From: Mangrovibacter yixingensis
GTDB lineage: Bacteria > Pseudomonadota > Gammaproteobacteria > Enterobacterales > Enterobacteriaceae
Length of the DNA stretch: 64,000 nucleotides
Direction of reading: 5' to 3'
NCBI RefSeq assembly: GCF_020523985.1
Contig: NZ_JAIVKM010000001.1
Span: forward strand, 434,001 to 498,000
Position numbers and translations under genes: made by a program. Positions 17,150-24,966 of this stretch are shown one piece after another. Each line of letters begins with the position of its first letter. Position 1 is the first letter of the stretch. A model generated the notes under the pieces. That model was not told where the DNA came from, ran no database searches, and saw nothing but the letters and a program-made list of their open reading frames with translations.

Positions 17150-18001
17150 ATGAGTGCCAAAGCGGCAACATTAGAAAGCCGAATTCGCCAGTATTGGGAT
17201 CAACTTTCCAGCCACGAACAACGTCTGGCAGATGTGTTGTTGGCTGCACCTGGCCAGTTAGCCATGAATACGGCGACAGAGCTGGCGCAAAGTGCCGGGG
17301 TTTCGAAAGCCACCACAACCCGCTTTTTTCACCATATTGGCTATGAAAGTTATGAAGCCGCCCGCCGCCAGGCGCGTGAAATGCAAAGTAGCGGTTCACC
17401 TTTGTATTTGCAGGCCGTGCCAAATGCATCTCCGCTTGGCAGCATCATGCAGCAGCATCTGGAAAAAGAAATTGCTAACCTGGTGAACAGTTATCGCACG
17501 TTGGATAACCAGCAACTCCATGAAGCGGTTTGCGCTATTGCGCATTCGCGCCGTGTTGTGGTGATGGGGTGGCGGCACAGCCAGACCATTGCGCAACTGA
17601 TCTACCGTGATCTGGTTCATATCCACCCTGATGTTCGTTTACTGCCCCGTCCAGGTGATTCACTGGCAGAACATCTTGCTTCGCTGGGTGAACAGGATGT
17701 CGCTATTTGTGTTGGCCTGCGCCGCAGAATGCCGGTACTGGAAACGGCGATGGAAGTGCTGGCAGAGCGAAAAGTTCCTGTGCTGTACATTGCCGATGCG
17801 TTATCTGGCAAGCCCGCGCGCCATGCTTCCTGGGTTATACGCTGCCATACCGACAGTAGCCTGATGTTCGACAGCACTACCGCATTATCGGGCGTGGTTA
17901 ACTTACTTTGTTCCCTGGTTGCCCGGCATCTGGGGAAAACCGCGAACGATTACCTTGCCCGCATAGAAGCCCTGCACCAGTCTCTTGATGAACTAGAGTA
18001 A
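17150..18001 (+). CDS. RpiR-family transcriptional regulator
   Basis: 283 residues from ATG at 17150 (AGGGA 6 nt upstream; the frame is open to 17000 without a better site). The N-terminal HTH_6 domain has QSAGVSKATTTRFFHHIGYESYEAARRQAR. The SIS domain at about 120-260 holds VVVMGWRHSQTIAQLIYRDL and DVAICVGLRRRMP. RpiR proteins sense phosphosugars or other small ligands. It sits 250 bp upstream of, and in the same direction as, the ABC/DUF1989 operon and is its likely regulator. Confidence 0.85.
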   Translation: MSAKAATLESRIRQYWDQLSSHEQRLADVLLAAPGQLAMNTATELAQSAGVSKATTTRFFHHIGYESYEAARRQAREMQSSGSPLYLQAVPNASPLGSIMQQHLEKEIANLVNSYRTLDNQQLHEAVCAIAHSRRVVVMGWRHSQTIAQLIYRDLVHIHPDVRLLPRPGDSLAEHLASLGEQDVAICVGLRRRMPVLETAMEVLAERKVPVLYIADALSGKPARHASWVIRCHTDSSLMFDSTTALSGVVNLLCSLVARHLGKTANDYLARIEALHQSLDELE

Positions 18002-18010
18002 TGCCCCACG

Positions 18011-18035
18011 CTGGCGCATCCTGCGCCAGGATTTT
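18011..18035 (+). terminator. Hairpin after the RpiR gene
   Basis: CTGGCGCA (18011-18018) and TGCGCCAG (18022-18029) form a tight stem, followed by GATTTTC. It is a modest terminator that separates the regulator from the following operon. Confidence 0.6.
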
Positions 18036-18073
18036 CACTAAAATAGTGCAGCCTGTTCGGTATGAACAATTTC

Positions 18074-18087
18074 TATTCGCACGAATA
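18074..18087. promoter_or_regulatory. Palindrome in the promoter region of the ABC/DUF1989 operon
   Basis: TATTCG-CA-CGAATA is a perfect 14-bp inverted repeat about 165 bp upstream of the binding-protein start. It is a candidate operator for the adjacent RpiR regulator. The spacer shows no guanidine (ykkC-type) riboswitch motif that I can recognise. Confidence 0.4.
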
Positions 18088-18252
18088 TGAAACGTGTGAA
18101 ATTTATAACTTATGTAAAGAAACAAATGTTTCTCATTGTTTTTAATAATAAAAATAAAAACATTGGCTACTTATTATTCTGTTATTAAAAAACATGGCAT
18201 AGAAAATGCTCCAGTGAAAAAGGTATTTCACCAACACCGGGGAGCTTCAACC

Positions 18253-19089
18253 ATGAAAAAAACAATACTGCTTATGACCGCGCTTATCTGCACGAGTGTT
18301 CAGTTACAGGCCCATGCGGACACACTGTCAGATATCAAAAGCAGCGGCAAAATCACCGTCGGTATCGACCCGACTTTTCCACCATATGAATACACCAATG
18401 ACCAGGGGCAGATTACGGGCTACAGCGTTGCCATCATGCAGTCTTTTGCTAAAAACCTGGGCGTGAAACTGGAGTTTCAGAAAACTGCCTTCAGCGGCAT
18501 TCTCCCTGGCCTGATTTCCGGGGCATTTGATGCGGAAGGCTCTTCATTGAACATTACGGCAGAGCGGGCAAAAAAAGTGCTGTTCACGGTGCCTTACAGC
18601 AAAACAGTGAATGGTGTACTGGTTCGTAAAAGCGAAGCCGGAAAATTCAGTGGCAAAACCCTTAGCCCAGAAAGCCTGTCGGGCATGCGTGGTGCGGTTA
18701 AAACTGCCAGCGTCCCAGAGCAATTGTTGAAAAGTTTTAATAAAAAATTAGAAAAAGAGGGCAAGAAAACGATCACCATTATCAATGTTGATTCTCTTGA
18801 CCAAACCGTCAGTACCTTGATGACAAAGCGTGCTGATTTCGTATTTGACGATATCTCTGTGTTAGCACCGGTAGTGAAAAAATACCCGGAAAAAGTGGCT
18901 CAGGTGGGTGAAGTCGGGCCATCTCAGTGGATGGGTTGGGCAACACGTAAAGATGACACCAGCCTGAACAAAGCCTTAAGCGAACATATTCTTGCTATGC
19001 AGAAAGACGGTGAACTTACCAAACTGCAGAAAACCTATTTAGGTACCACGTTCACTGTACCCGCCAGTAATTTTATTCCCCAGGAGTAA
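18253..19089 (+). CDS. ABC transporter substrate-binding protein, amino-acid type
   Basis: 278 residues from ATG at 18253 (GGAG at 18241). Signal peptide MKKTILLMTALICTSVQLQAHA, then the SBP_bac_3 fold: GKITVGIDPTFPPYEYTNDQGQITGYSVAIMQSFAKNLG, the ligand-binding FSGILPGLISGAFDAEGSSLNITAERAKKVLFTVPYS, and a hinge region ADFVFDDISVLAPV. It captures a small, probably charged nitrogen compound in the periplasm for the two permeases encoded downstream. It is the first gene of the operon. Confidence 0.88.
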   Translation: MKKTILLMTALICTSVQLQAHADTLSDIKSSGKITVGIDPTFPPYEYTNDQGQITGYSVAIMQSFAKNLGVKLEFQKTAFSGILPGLISGAFDAEGSSLNITAERAKKVLFTVPYSKTVNGVLVRKSEAGKFSGKTLSPESLSGMRGAVKTASVPEQLLKSFNKKLEKEGKKTITIINVDSLDQTVSTLMTKRADFVFDDISVLAPVVKKYPEKVAQVGEVGPSQWMGWATRKDDTSLNKALSEHILAMQKDGELTKLQKTYLGTTFTVPASNFIPQE

Positions 19090-19091
19090 TT

Positions 19092-19724
19092 ATGTGTCAG
19101 ACATGCCAGACCGTGCCCGCAGGGCACGGTAGAACTTTTGTTGTCCGTAAAGGGCAGTTTATTACCATCATTGACAGTGCCGGCCAGCAAGCTGCTGATT
19201 TTGTCGCCGTCAATGCAGACAACCTGAACGAGAAATTGTCGCCAGTTCATACCCGCCAGCATTTGCGTTCACTGTTTTTCAAGCCGGGTGATGCGCTGTG
19301 GTCAAGTGAAAACCGCCCCATGCTGCGTATTGTTGCCGACACTATTGGTGTACACGATGCAAACGTTCCGGCTTGTGATCGTACACGTTTTGATATCGAT
19401 TTTGGTGTTGAAGGCCATCGCAACTGTGTCGATAACTTACTGGAAGGCATGAAAGCACACGGCGTGACTTATTTCACTCTGCCGGAGCCTTTTAACTTAT
19501 TCCAGAATGGCCCGGTAACAGCAGATGGGCGGATGGAAGTGACTGACCCACACAGTAAGCCTGGGGATTACATTAAGTTTGAAGCGTTGTGCAACCTCGT
19601 CTGTGCGGTCTCTTCTTGCCCACAGGACATTATTCCAGGTAATGGCCTCGAAGTGACGCCTATTGATGTTGTTGTCAGTGATCACGCGAACGAACAGGAG
19701 GCTACCCATGCTGTTAATGCGTAA
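19092..19724 (+). CDS. DUF1989 protein 1 (carboxyguanidine deiminase-like)
   Basis: 210 residues, starting 2 nt after the previous stop codon. DUF1989 (urea carboxylase-associated) signatures are complete: QQAADFVAVNADNLNEKLSPVHTRQ, ACDRTRFDIDFG, HRNCVDNLLEGM, FNLFQN and SSCPQDI. In this family the paired subunits CgdA and CgdB were shown to form carboxyguanidine deiminase in guanidine degradation. The usual partners, a biotin-dependent guanidine/urea carboxylase and allophanate hydrolase, are not in the window, so the actual substrate is open. Confidence 0.8.
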   Translation: MCQTCQTVPAGHGRTFVVRKGQFITIIDSAGQQAADFVAVNADNLNEKLSPVHTRQHLRSLFFKPGDALWSSENRPMLRIVADTIGVHDANVPACDRTRFDIDFGVEGHRNCVDNLLEGMKAHGVTYFTLPEPFNLFQNGPVTADGRMEVTDPHSKPGDYIKFEALCNLVCAVSSCPQDIIPGNGLEVTPIDVVVSDHANEQEATHAVNA

Positions 19725-20358
19725 TGAGTACCAGGAAGAAACTGCAGAGCGCAGCACTGCACAGTCGGTAAAGGTTGAGGCAGGCAGTGTGGGTTCAATT
19801 CGCGTGTTGCGTGGGCAGTTGCTGCGTATCACCGCGCTGGGGGATGGCGCTGTAGCATCGCTGTTTGGTTTTAGCCTCCAGGATCCTGCTGTTTGGCTTT
19901 CGGTGCACCACACCCGTGTATTCAGTAACAGCTATTTGCTGGGGTCGGGAATGCGCATGGTAACTAACCGCCGTCGCCCCATGATGGTTCTGGGAAAAGA
20001 CAGCGTGAAACGCCACGATTTATTGTTACCGGCATCAACCCGTGCCTTTCTCGCAGAACGGGGGTATGAAGGGGAAGGTTGTATTGAAGCGGTGCAACAT
20101 GAACTCGCCCGCCTGGGAAAAACCGTACCCAAATTACCCGACCCAATAAACTTGTTCCTGCATACCCGTTTAACGCGTGAAGGGGAAATTATCCCTGAAG
20201 AGAACCTGACTCGTGCTGGCGACAGCATTACCTGCCGGGTGGTGATGGATACACAATTTATTGTTGCTGCAACCAATACGGGGATTGAGGGTAATGATAA
20301 ACCCGCACCGTTGTTGCTTTCAGTGGCTGAGAACTTACACAACTTTAGCGAGGAGTAA
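19708..20358 (+). CDS. DUF1989 protein 2, lacking the conserved Cys motifs
   Basis: 216 residues from ATG at 19708 (AGGAG 7 nt upstream), overlapping the previous gene by 17 nt. It keeps the fold (WLSVHHTRVFSNSYLLGSGMRMVTNRRRPMM, DPINLFLHT, AGDSITCRVVMDTQFIVAA), but CPQDI is replaced by TNTGI and the HRNCxDN segment by GEGCIEAVQ. It therefore looks like a non-catalytic or altered subunit, paired by tight overlap with protein 1, much as CgdA/CgdB are a heteromeric pair. Confidence 0.75.
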   Translation: MLLMRNEYQEETAERSTAQSVKVEAGSVGSIRVLRGQLLRITALGDGAVASLFGFSLQDPAVWLSVHHTRVFSNSYLLGSGMRMVTNRRRPMMVLGKDSVKRHDLLLPASTRAFLAERGYEGEGCIEAVQHELARLGKTVPKLPDPINLFLHTRLTREGEIIPEENLTRAGDSITCRVVMDTQFIVAATNTGIEGNDKPAPLLLSVAENLHNFSEE

Positions 20359-20360
20359 GT

Positions 20361-21011
20361 ATGGGGCTGGATCAACAGGTAGTGGCCGCGCTGCCAGAAC
20401 TCGGACACGGCCTGCTGATGACGCTGGTGCTGACGCTGCTGGCTTCCTTAGTCAGCGTGGTCATGGGGCAAGTTATTTGTTTTATGCGACTGCGCCATTT
20501 TTGGTTATGGCGTTTTATTGGGCGGCTTTATGTCAGCCTGATGCGTGGCACACCAGCAATTGTCCAGCTCTTTGTGGTGTTTTTTACCTTACCGCGGCTT
20601 GGTCTGGGCGGCCAACCACTGCTGGCCGCTGTGCTGGCGATTGGCTGCAACAGTGGCGCTTATGTTGCTGAAATCTTGCGAGTGAACCGCAGCCTGGTTA
20701 CCCGCGGGCAACTGGAATCCGCCCGGACTTTAGGCCTGAGCCGCTTTATGACGTGGTGGTATGTGATAACCCCACAGGTGATGCGCGCAAGTTTACCGAT
20801 GCTGGTGAATGAATTCACGATTTTGCTGAAAACAACCCCACTGGCGTCGGTGGTCGCTCTGACTGAACTGACTTATGCCGGGCAAATTGTGATAGCCCGA
20901 ACCTACGATGCCACTCAGGTGCTGTTGCTCGTTTCCCTCGGGTACTTGCTGATTGCCATGCCGTTAATTACCGCGGCACGGCGCCTGGAAAGTAAACGGA
21001 GGGTTGCATGA
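20361..21011 (+). CDS. Amino-acid-type ABC permease 1
   Basis: 216-residue inner-membrane protein of the HisQ/HisM-GlnP family. About five hydrophobic segments; an opening GHGLLMTLVLTLLASLVSVVMG, RGTPAIVQLFVVFF, and the EAA loop (ESARTLGLSRFMTWWYVITPQVMRASLP) that docks with the ATPase. GAGGAG precedes the ATG. It overlaps the next permease gene by 4 nt. Confidence 0.88.
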   Translation: MGLDQQVVAALPELGHGLLMTLVLTLLASLVSVVMGQVICFMRLRHFWLWRFIGRLYVSLMRGTPAIVQLFVVFFTLPRLGLGGQPLLAAVLAIGCNSGAYVAEILRVNRSLVTRGQLESARTLGLSRFMTWWYVITPQVMRASLPMLVNEFTILLKTTPLASVVALTELTYAGQIVIARTYDATQVLLLVSLGYLLIAMPLITAARRLESKRRVA

Positions 21012-21676
21012 TGGACTGGCAGGCAATTATTACCTCGTTACCTTCGCTGGGTGAGGGGCTGGTCGTTACTCTGCAATTGTGCCTTGTTGCAGCGCTCTGT
21101 TCCTTGTTGTGGGGAACGACGATGGCGGTGCTGTTGCTCAGGGCTTCGCCGTTCTGGTTGCGTTTGCTGCACCTCTATAGCGGGTTAACGCTCGGCTTGC
21201 CGCTATTGGTGGTGATTTACCTGCTCTATTTTGTTTTACCAGAATATGACATCACGCTGTCTTCCCCGGCTGTGGGGATACTCGCGCTCACGCTTTATTA
21301 CGCGCCTTATATTGCTCAGGTGGTTCGCGCAGCTATTGAGTCACTGCCAAAAGGCCAGTGGGAGGCTTGCCGGGTATTGGGGTTGAGCCGTTTTGAAACG
21401 TTGCGGGATGTGGTTTTACCACAAACCTTCCCACAGATGTTATCGCCACTGGTTGGGCTGATGATTGGCCTGATTAAAGATTCTGCGTTGCTGTCCATTA
21501 TTTCCGTACAGGAATTTATGTATGCCGCAAAGCAGGCCATATCCGACACCTATGCCCCTCTGGAAATTTACCTGACCGTGGCACTTTGTTATTGGCTGCT
21601 CAATAGCATGATTGACCAACTGGCCATGAAGATTGAATTACGTCTGACCCGCTACAGACGCGGTATGACGAGTTAA
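21008..21676 (+). CDS. Amino-acid-type ABC permease 2
   Basis: 222 residues, partner of the preceding permease. LTLGLPLLVVIYLLYFVLP replaces the usual RGTPLLVQ; the EAA loop is EACRVLGLSRFETLRDVVLPQTFPQMLSP. The two permeases would form the heterodimeric channel. No ATP-binding subunit follows: the next gene is again a DUF1989 protein, so an ATPase must come from elsewhere in the genome. Confidence 0.88.
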   Translation: MMDWQAIITSLPSLGEGLVVTLQLCLVAALCSLLWGTTMAVLLLRASPFWLRLLHLYSGLTLGLPLLVVIYLLYFVLPEYDITLSSPAVGILALTLYYAPYIAQVVRAAIESLPKGQWEACRVLGLSRFETLRDVVLPQTFPQMLSPLVGLMIGLIKDSALLSIISVQEFMYAAKQAISDTYAPLEIYLTVALCYWLLNSMIDQLAMKIELRLTRYRRGMTS

Positions 21677-21689
21677 CCAGGAGAAAATT

Positions 21690-22361
21690 ATGTCCGCTGA
21701 ATTTCAGCATCGTAAAACCCTTACTATTCCGGCCCGTTATGGTAAGGCCGTGAGCCTCAAGAAGGGCGAAGCAGTACAGGTTATTAATACCTATGGCACA
21801 CAAGTTGTGGATTGCTGGGCCTACAACGAACAGGATGTCAGTGAGTACATGTGTATGGAAGCCACCCGCGTATGGAACCAGCGCCTGAACCCGAAAGTGG
21901 GCGACAGCTTTATAACCAACCAGCGCCACCCGATATTAACCCTGGTGGCAGATACCTCGCCTGGTGTACACGATACCTTTATGGCTGCCTGTGATGCCCG
22001 CCGTTATGAACTGTTAGGCTGCACCGAGCCGCACCGCAACTGCCACGATAATCTCTTTGAAGGTATGCGCGAACTGGGTGTGGAATTGCCACACGGTAAC
22101 CTGGCTTCATTTAATATCTTCATGAATATTCAGGTACAGCCAGATGGCATCACCCTGAAAACACTGCCAGTGGTAACCAAACCAGGGGACTACATTGTGT
22201 TGCGTGCCGAGATGGACTGCTATGTTGCGTTCTCCGCTTGCCCGCAAGATATTGTCAGCATTCAAGGGCAGGGCGATAACACGCCGCGCGATGCTGAATT
22301 ACGCATTCTGACCGGCGGCTTCCCTCAGGTGTCTTTGCAGGGTTCCTGGGTTCCTGCATAA
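21690..22361 (+). CDS. DUF1989 protein 3
   Basis: 223 residues, preceded by AGGAG. All family motifs are intact: TQVVDCWAYNEQDVSEYMCMEATR, ACDARRYELLGCTEPHRNCHDNLFEGM, FNIFMN and SACPQDI. It is more like protein 1 than protein 2, but has extra Cys residues. It is the last gene of the operon; a terminator follows 140 bp downstream. Two catalytic-looking members and one altered member in one transport operon is unusual. Confidence 0.82.
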   Translation: MSAEFQHRKTLTIPARYGKAVSLKKGEAVQVINTYGTQVVDCWAYNEQDVSEYMCMEATRVWNQRLNPKVGDSFITNQRHPILTLVADTSPGVHDTFMAACDARRYELLGCTEPHRNCHDNLFEGMRELGVELPHGNLASFNIFMNIQVQPDGITLKTLPVVTKPGDYIVLRAEMDCYVAFSACPQDIVSIQGQGDNTPRDAELRILTGGFPQVSLQGSWVPA

Positions 22362-22501
22362 GTTTGTAAACAACGGGGATATTCCCATTCCGCGGCAAAA
22401 AATTAACTCGCGCACGGGGAAATCCCTGATAAATCGGCTTTCATATCCGTAGGCTATAAGATTTATTAAGTTAACGTGTTATTAAAAATAATAATAAAAT
22501 C

Positions 22502-22532
22502 AGCAGAATAGTATCCATTATTCTGCTTTTTT
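22502..22532 (+). terminator. Rho-independent terminator of the ABC/DUF1989 operon
   Basis: AGCAGAATA (22502-22510) pairs with TATTCTGCT (22519-22527), followed by a T-run. It lies upstream of yajD. Confidence 0.8.
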
Positions 22533-22583
22533 CCGTTATGGGATATAGTGTGAAATTATTTCTACTCTACAGGTAATACGGCG

Positions 22584-22931
22584 ATGGCTCTTATCCCTAA
22601 AAACTACGCACGGCTGGAAAGTGGTTACCGTGAAAAAGCACTGAAAATCTACCCGTGGGTGTGTGGGCGTTGTTCACGCGAGTTTGTGTATTCCAACCTG
22701 CGTGAATTAACGGTGCACCATATTGATCACGACCATACCAATAACCCGGAAGATGGCAGTAACTGGGAACTATTGTGCCTGTATTGCCATGATCACGAAC
22801 ACTCAAAGTACACGGAAGCCGAGCAGTACGGCACAAGCGTTGTGGCAGGGGAAGATGCGCAAGATGATGTTGGTGCTGCCACCTATAATCCGTTTGCCGA
22901 TTTAAAATCGATGCTTAACAAGAAAAAGTAG
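22584..22931 (+). CDS. yajD: HNH nuclease family protein YajD
   Basis: 115 residues, nearly identical to E. coli YajD as I recall it, including the N-terminal ARLESGYREKALKIYPWVCGRC, the HNH core LTVHHIDHDHTNNPEDGSNWELLCLYCHDHEH with two CxxC zinc-binding pairs, and the YNPFADLKSMLNKKK end. It is a putative endonuclease of unknown physiological role. Confidence 0.93.
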   Translation: MALIPKNYARLESGYREKALKIYPWVCGRCSREFVYSNLRELTVHHIDHDHTNNPEDGSNWELLCLYCHDHEHSKYTEAEQYGTSVVAGEDAQDDVGAATYNPFADLKSMLNKKK

Positions 22932-23078
22932 TGCCAGCTGAGCCTGCCACTACTTACCTGGTTGGTGATTGCCAGGTTGGTGCCCACCACCCGTTGCGGA
23001 AAAATTTCCAGCAACCCATCTTTACCCCATGGGAAACGCCGGGCCGTTGCATACCCCCTTGAGTAAAGGCACGGCGCG

Positions 23079-24527
23079 TTAAGCTGGCGCTTTCGGTGGT
23101 GTGAGTGCGTTAGCTTCTTCCAGCGTTTCATACACCACGTTGCCAATCTGGCGCAGTGCTTCCCGGTTGGTTTCGGTTAACGGCTGGGCACAATTGATGC
23201 GCAGGCAGTTACGGTATTTACCCGATGCGGAGAACAGCGAGCCCGGGGCCACCTGAATTTTGAGTTTTGCCAGGCGGCGTGAAACACACACCATATCCAC
23301 CTGTTCGGGGAGTTCAACCCATAACAGAAAGCCACCTGCCGGGCGGGTAACACAGATACCGTCCGGGAAATACTGGCGAACCCAGCAGGTCCAGGTTTCC
23401 ATATTTTGCTGGTAAACCCGGCGCATACGTCGTATATGGCGGGTGTAATGCCCGTCACGAATAAACGCCGCAACGGCTAACTGTGTGGCCGGGACATTGG
23501 TGCCCATGGCGGCATATTTGGCGTGCAGCACCCGGTCAAGGTACCGGCCCGGCACAATCCAGCCCACCCGCAAACCCGGTGCCAGGGTTTTAGTAAATGA
23601 ACTGCACAACAACACGCGCCCGTCTATATCAAACGATTTTATGGTACGTGGGCGTGGGTAGTCGCTTGCCAGTTCGCCATAAATATCGTCTTCGAAAATC
23701 ACAATATCATGGCGTTGTGCCAGAGAAACAATGGCGCGTTTACGGTCATCCGGCATGATAAAGCCCAGAGGATTATTACAATTGGGTACCAGAATAATAC
23801 CTTTGATGGGCCACTGCTCCAGTGCCAGCTCCAGAGCTTCAATACTGATTCCAAGGCTGGAATCCGTTGGAATTTCAATGGCTTTAATACCAAACCCACG
23901 TAACATTTGCATGGTGCCATAAAACGATGGTGACTCAACTGCCACAATATCACCGGGCTGGCACACCGCCAGCAGGGCGGCACTGAGCGCCCCCTGGCAA
24001 CCGCTGGTAATGACGATATCATCGGCACTGGCCTGCGTACCGCTGTCTACCATCAGGCGGGTGATTTGCTCACGCAATTCAGCTTTGCCAGCCAGGTCGT
24101 CATAACTCAGCACCGCATCAATATTGTGTTGCACCTGGCGGCTTAATTCACGCCATAACGGTTTAAGTGTCGTCTGGCTCAGGTCGGGTGAGCCACTGCC
24201 TAGCGCCAAAAATGTTTTATCTTTCCGGCTTTCCAGCAGGGTCATTATTTCATCCCATTGTGTGACATCAACAGGCCGTTGCACCGGGTGGCTCATGGCG
24301 GGAACCGGTGGTTGTGCTTTACGTGGCGCAACAAAGTAGCCAGAACGTGGCTGGGGAATGATCAGTTGCAGGTTTTCCAGCACCAGGTAGGCCTGCTGAA
24401 CTGTACTGATGCTGACACCATGCTCGGTACTTAACTGGCGCACCGACGGTAATTTTTCTCCACTTTTCCAGAGCCCTTGTTCAATGCGCTGAGCAAGCAG
24501 TGTTGCCAGATGTTGGTAACGAGTCAT
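23079..24527 (-). CDS. MocR-type regulator (GntR HTH fused to aminotransferase fold)
   Basis: 482 residues from ATG at 24527 (AAGGA 6 nt upstream; an ATG at 24545 lacks a site). N-terminal GntR winged helix (WKSGEKLPSVRQLSTEHGVSISTVQQAYLVLENLQLI), then a fold-type I aminotransferase domain with the PLP lysine in SSFTKTLAPGLRVGW and NCNNPLGF, DDIYGEL and RINCAQP motifs. It resembles YdcR. It faces a DUF1127 gene; shared ACAGAT-type repeats in the spacer suggest that it controls both genes in response to PLP or an amine. Confidence 0.87.
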   Translation of the reverse strand: MTRYQHLATLLAQRIEQGLWKSGEKLPSVRQLSTEHGVSISTVQQAYLVLENLQLIIPQPRSGYFVAPRKAQPPVPAMSHPVQRPVDVTQWDEIMTLLESRKDKTFLALGSGSPDLSQTTLKPLWRELSRQVQHNIDAVLSYDDLAGKAELREQITRLMVDSGTQASADDIVITSGCQGALSAALLAVCQPGDIVAVESPSFYGTMQMLRGFGIKAIEIPTDSSLGISIEALELALEQWPIKGIILVPNCNNPLGFIMPDDRKRAIVSLAQRHDIVIFEDDIYGELASDYPRPRTIKSFDIDGRVLLCSSFTKTLAPGLRVGWIVPGRYLDRVLHAKYAAMGTNVPATQLAVAAFIRDGHYTRHIRRMRRVYQQNMETWTCWVRQYFPDGICVTRPAGGFLLWVELPEQVDMVCVSRRLAKLKIQVAPGSLFSASGKYRNCLRINCAQPLTETNREALRQIGNVVYETLEEANALTPPKAPA

Positions 24528-24567
24528 GCTGTATCCTTGGTTCATGCCATACAGAAGAGAAAATCAG

Positions 24568-24649
24568 TACAGATAGCGGCAAAAAACACCATGCAGATCC
24601 AGTATTGCCCTATCTGTATGGTAAAGAAAAGTAATTTTTGCATCTGTAT
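24568..24649. promoter_or_regulatory. Repeated TACAGATAG sites, candidate MocR operators
   Basis: TACAGATAG (24568-24576) and CTATCTGTA (24610-24618) are exact inverted copies; CATCTGTAT (24641-24649) is a third, imperfect copy. Spaced repeats of this kind between a MocR gene and its divergent target are the usual arrangement for this family. Confidence 0.55.
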
Positions 24650-24707
24650 TGCAATAGCCTTTCCCGGCGATGATAACGCTACGGCATCGAGATGGGGGAG
24701 GCAGAGC

Positions 24708-24899
24708 ATGGAGTTTTATGAAAACCGTTCCAGGGCACCGTTTAAGGGCTTTGTACTGATTTGGCAGGCATGGAAACACTGGCGGGCACGCCGTAAAACA
24801 CAACGTGTGTTATCGCATTTAAGTGATGAACAGTTAAAAGATATTGGTTTGTCGCGCAGCGACGTTGCCGACCCGTTAGACAAAACCTGGCCGCGTTAA
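24708..24899 (+). CDS. DUF1127 (YjiS-like) small protein
   Basis: 63 residues from ATG at 24708 with GGGGGAGG upstream. A basic helix (WQAWKHWRARRKTQRVLSHLSDEQLKDIGLSRSDV) is the DUF1127 signature. Small Arg-rich proteins of this family have been linked to phosphate or RNA metabolism in other bacteria. Here it is probably the target of the divergent MocR regulator. Confidence 0.82.
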   Translation: MEFYENRSRAPFKGFVLIWQAWKHWRARRKTQRVLSHLSDEQLKDIGLSRSDVADPLDKTWPR

Positions 24900-24915
24900 C
24901 GCAAGGAAAAGATCA

Positions 24916-24953
24916 CACTGGCGCAAGGCTGTGTAAATGAGCCTGCGCCAGTG
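24916..24953. terminator. Hairpin between convergent genes
   Basis: CACTGGCGCA (24916-24925), then GGCT, pairs with AGCC followed by TGCGCCAGTG (24940-24953). It is a long stem without a T-run, placed between the ends of the DUF1127 and glucosidase genes; it may act on both strands. Confidence 0.5.
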
Positions 24954-24966
24954 AGTTGTGCAGTAT

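Noticed and set aside
18036-18252. Guanidine riboswitch upstream of the DUF1989 operon
   Set aside because: The conserved loops of the ykkC class could not be found in the spacer, only a short palindrome and AT-rich DNA.
24916-24953. Possible attachment site or repeat because CTGGCGCA also occurs at 18011
   Set aside because: Both are simple hairpins at gene ends sharing a short GC-rich arm; no longer match around them.
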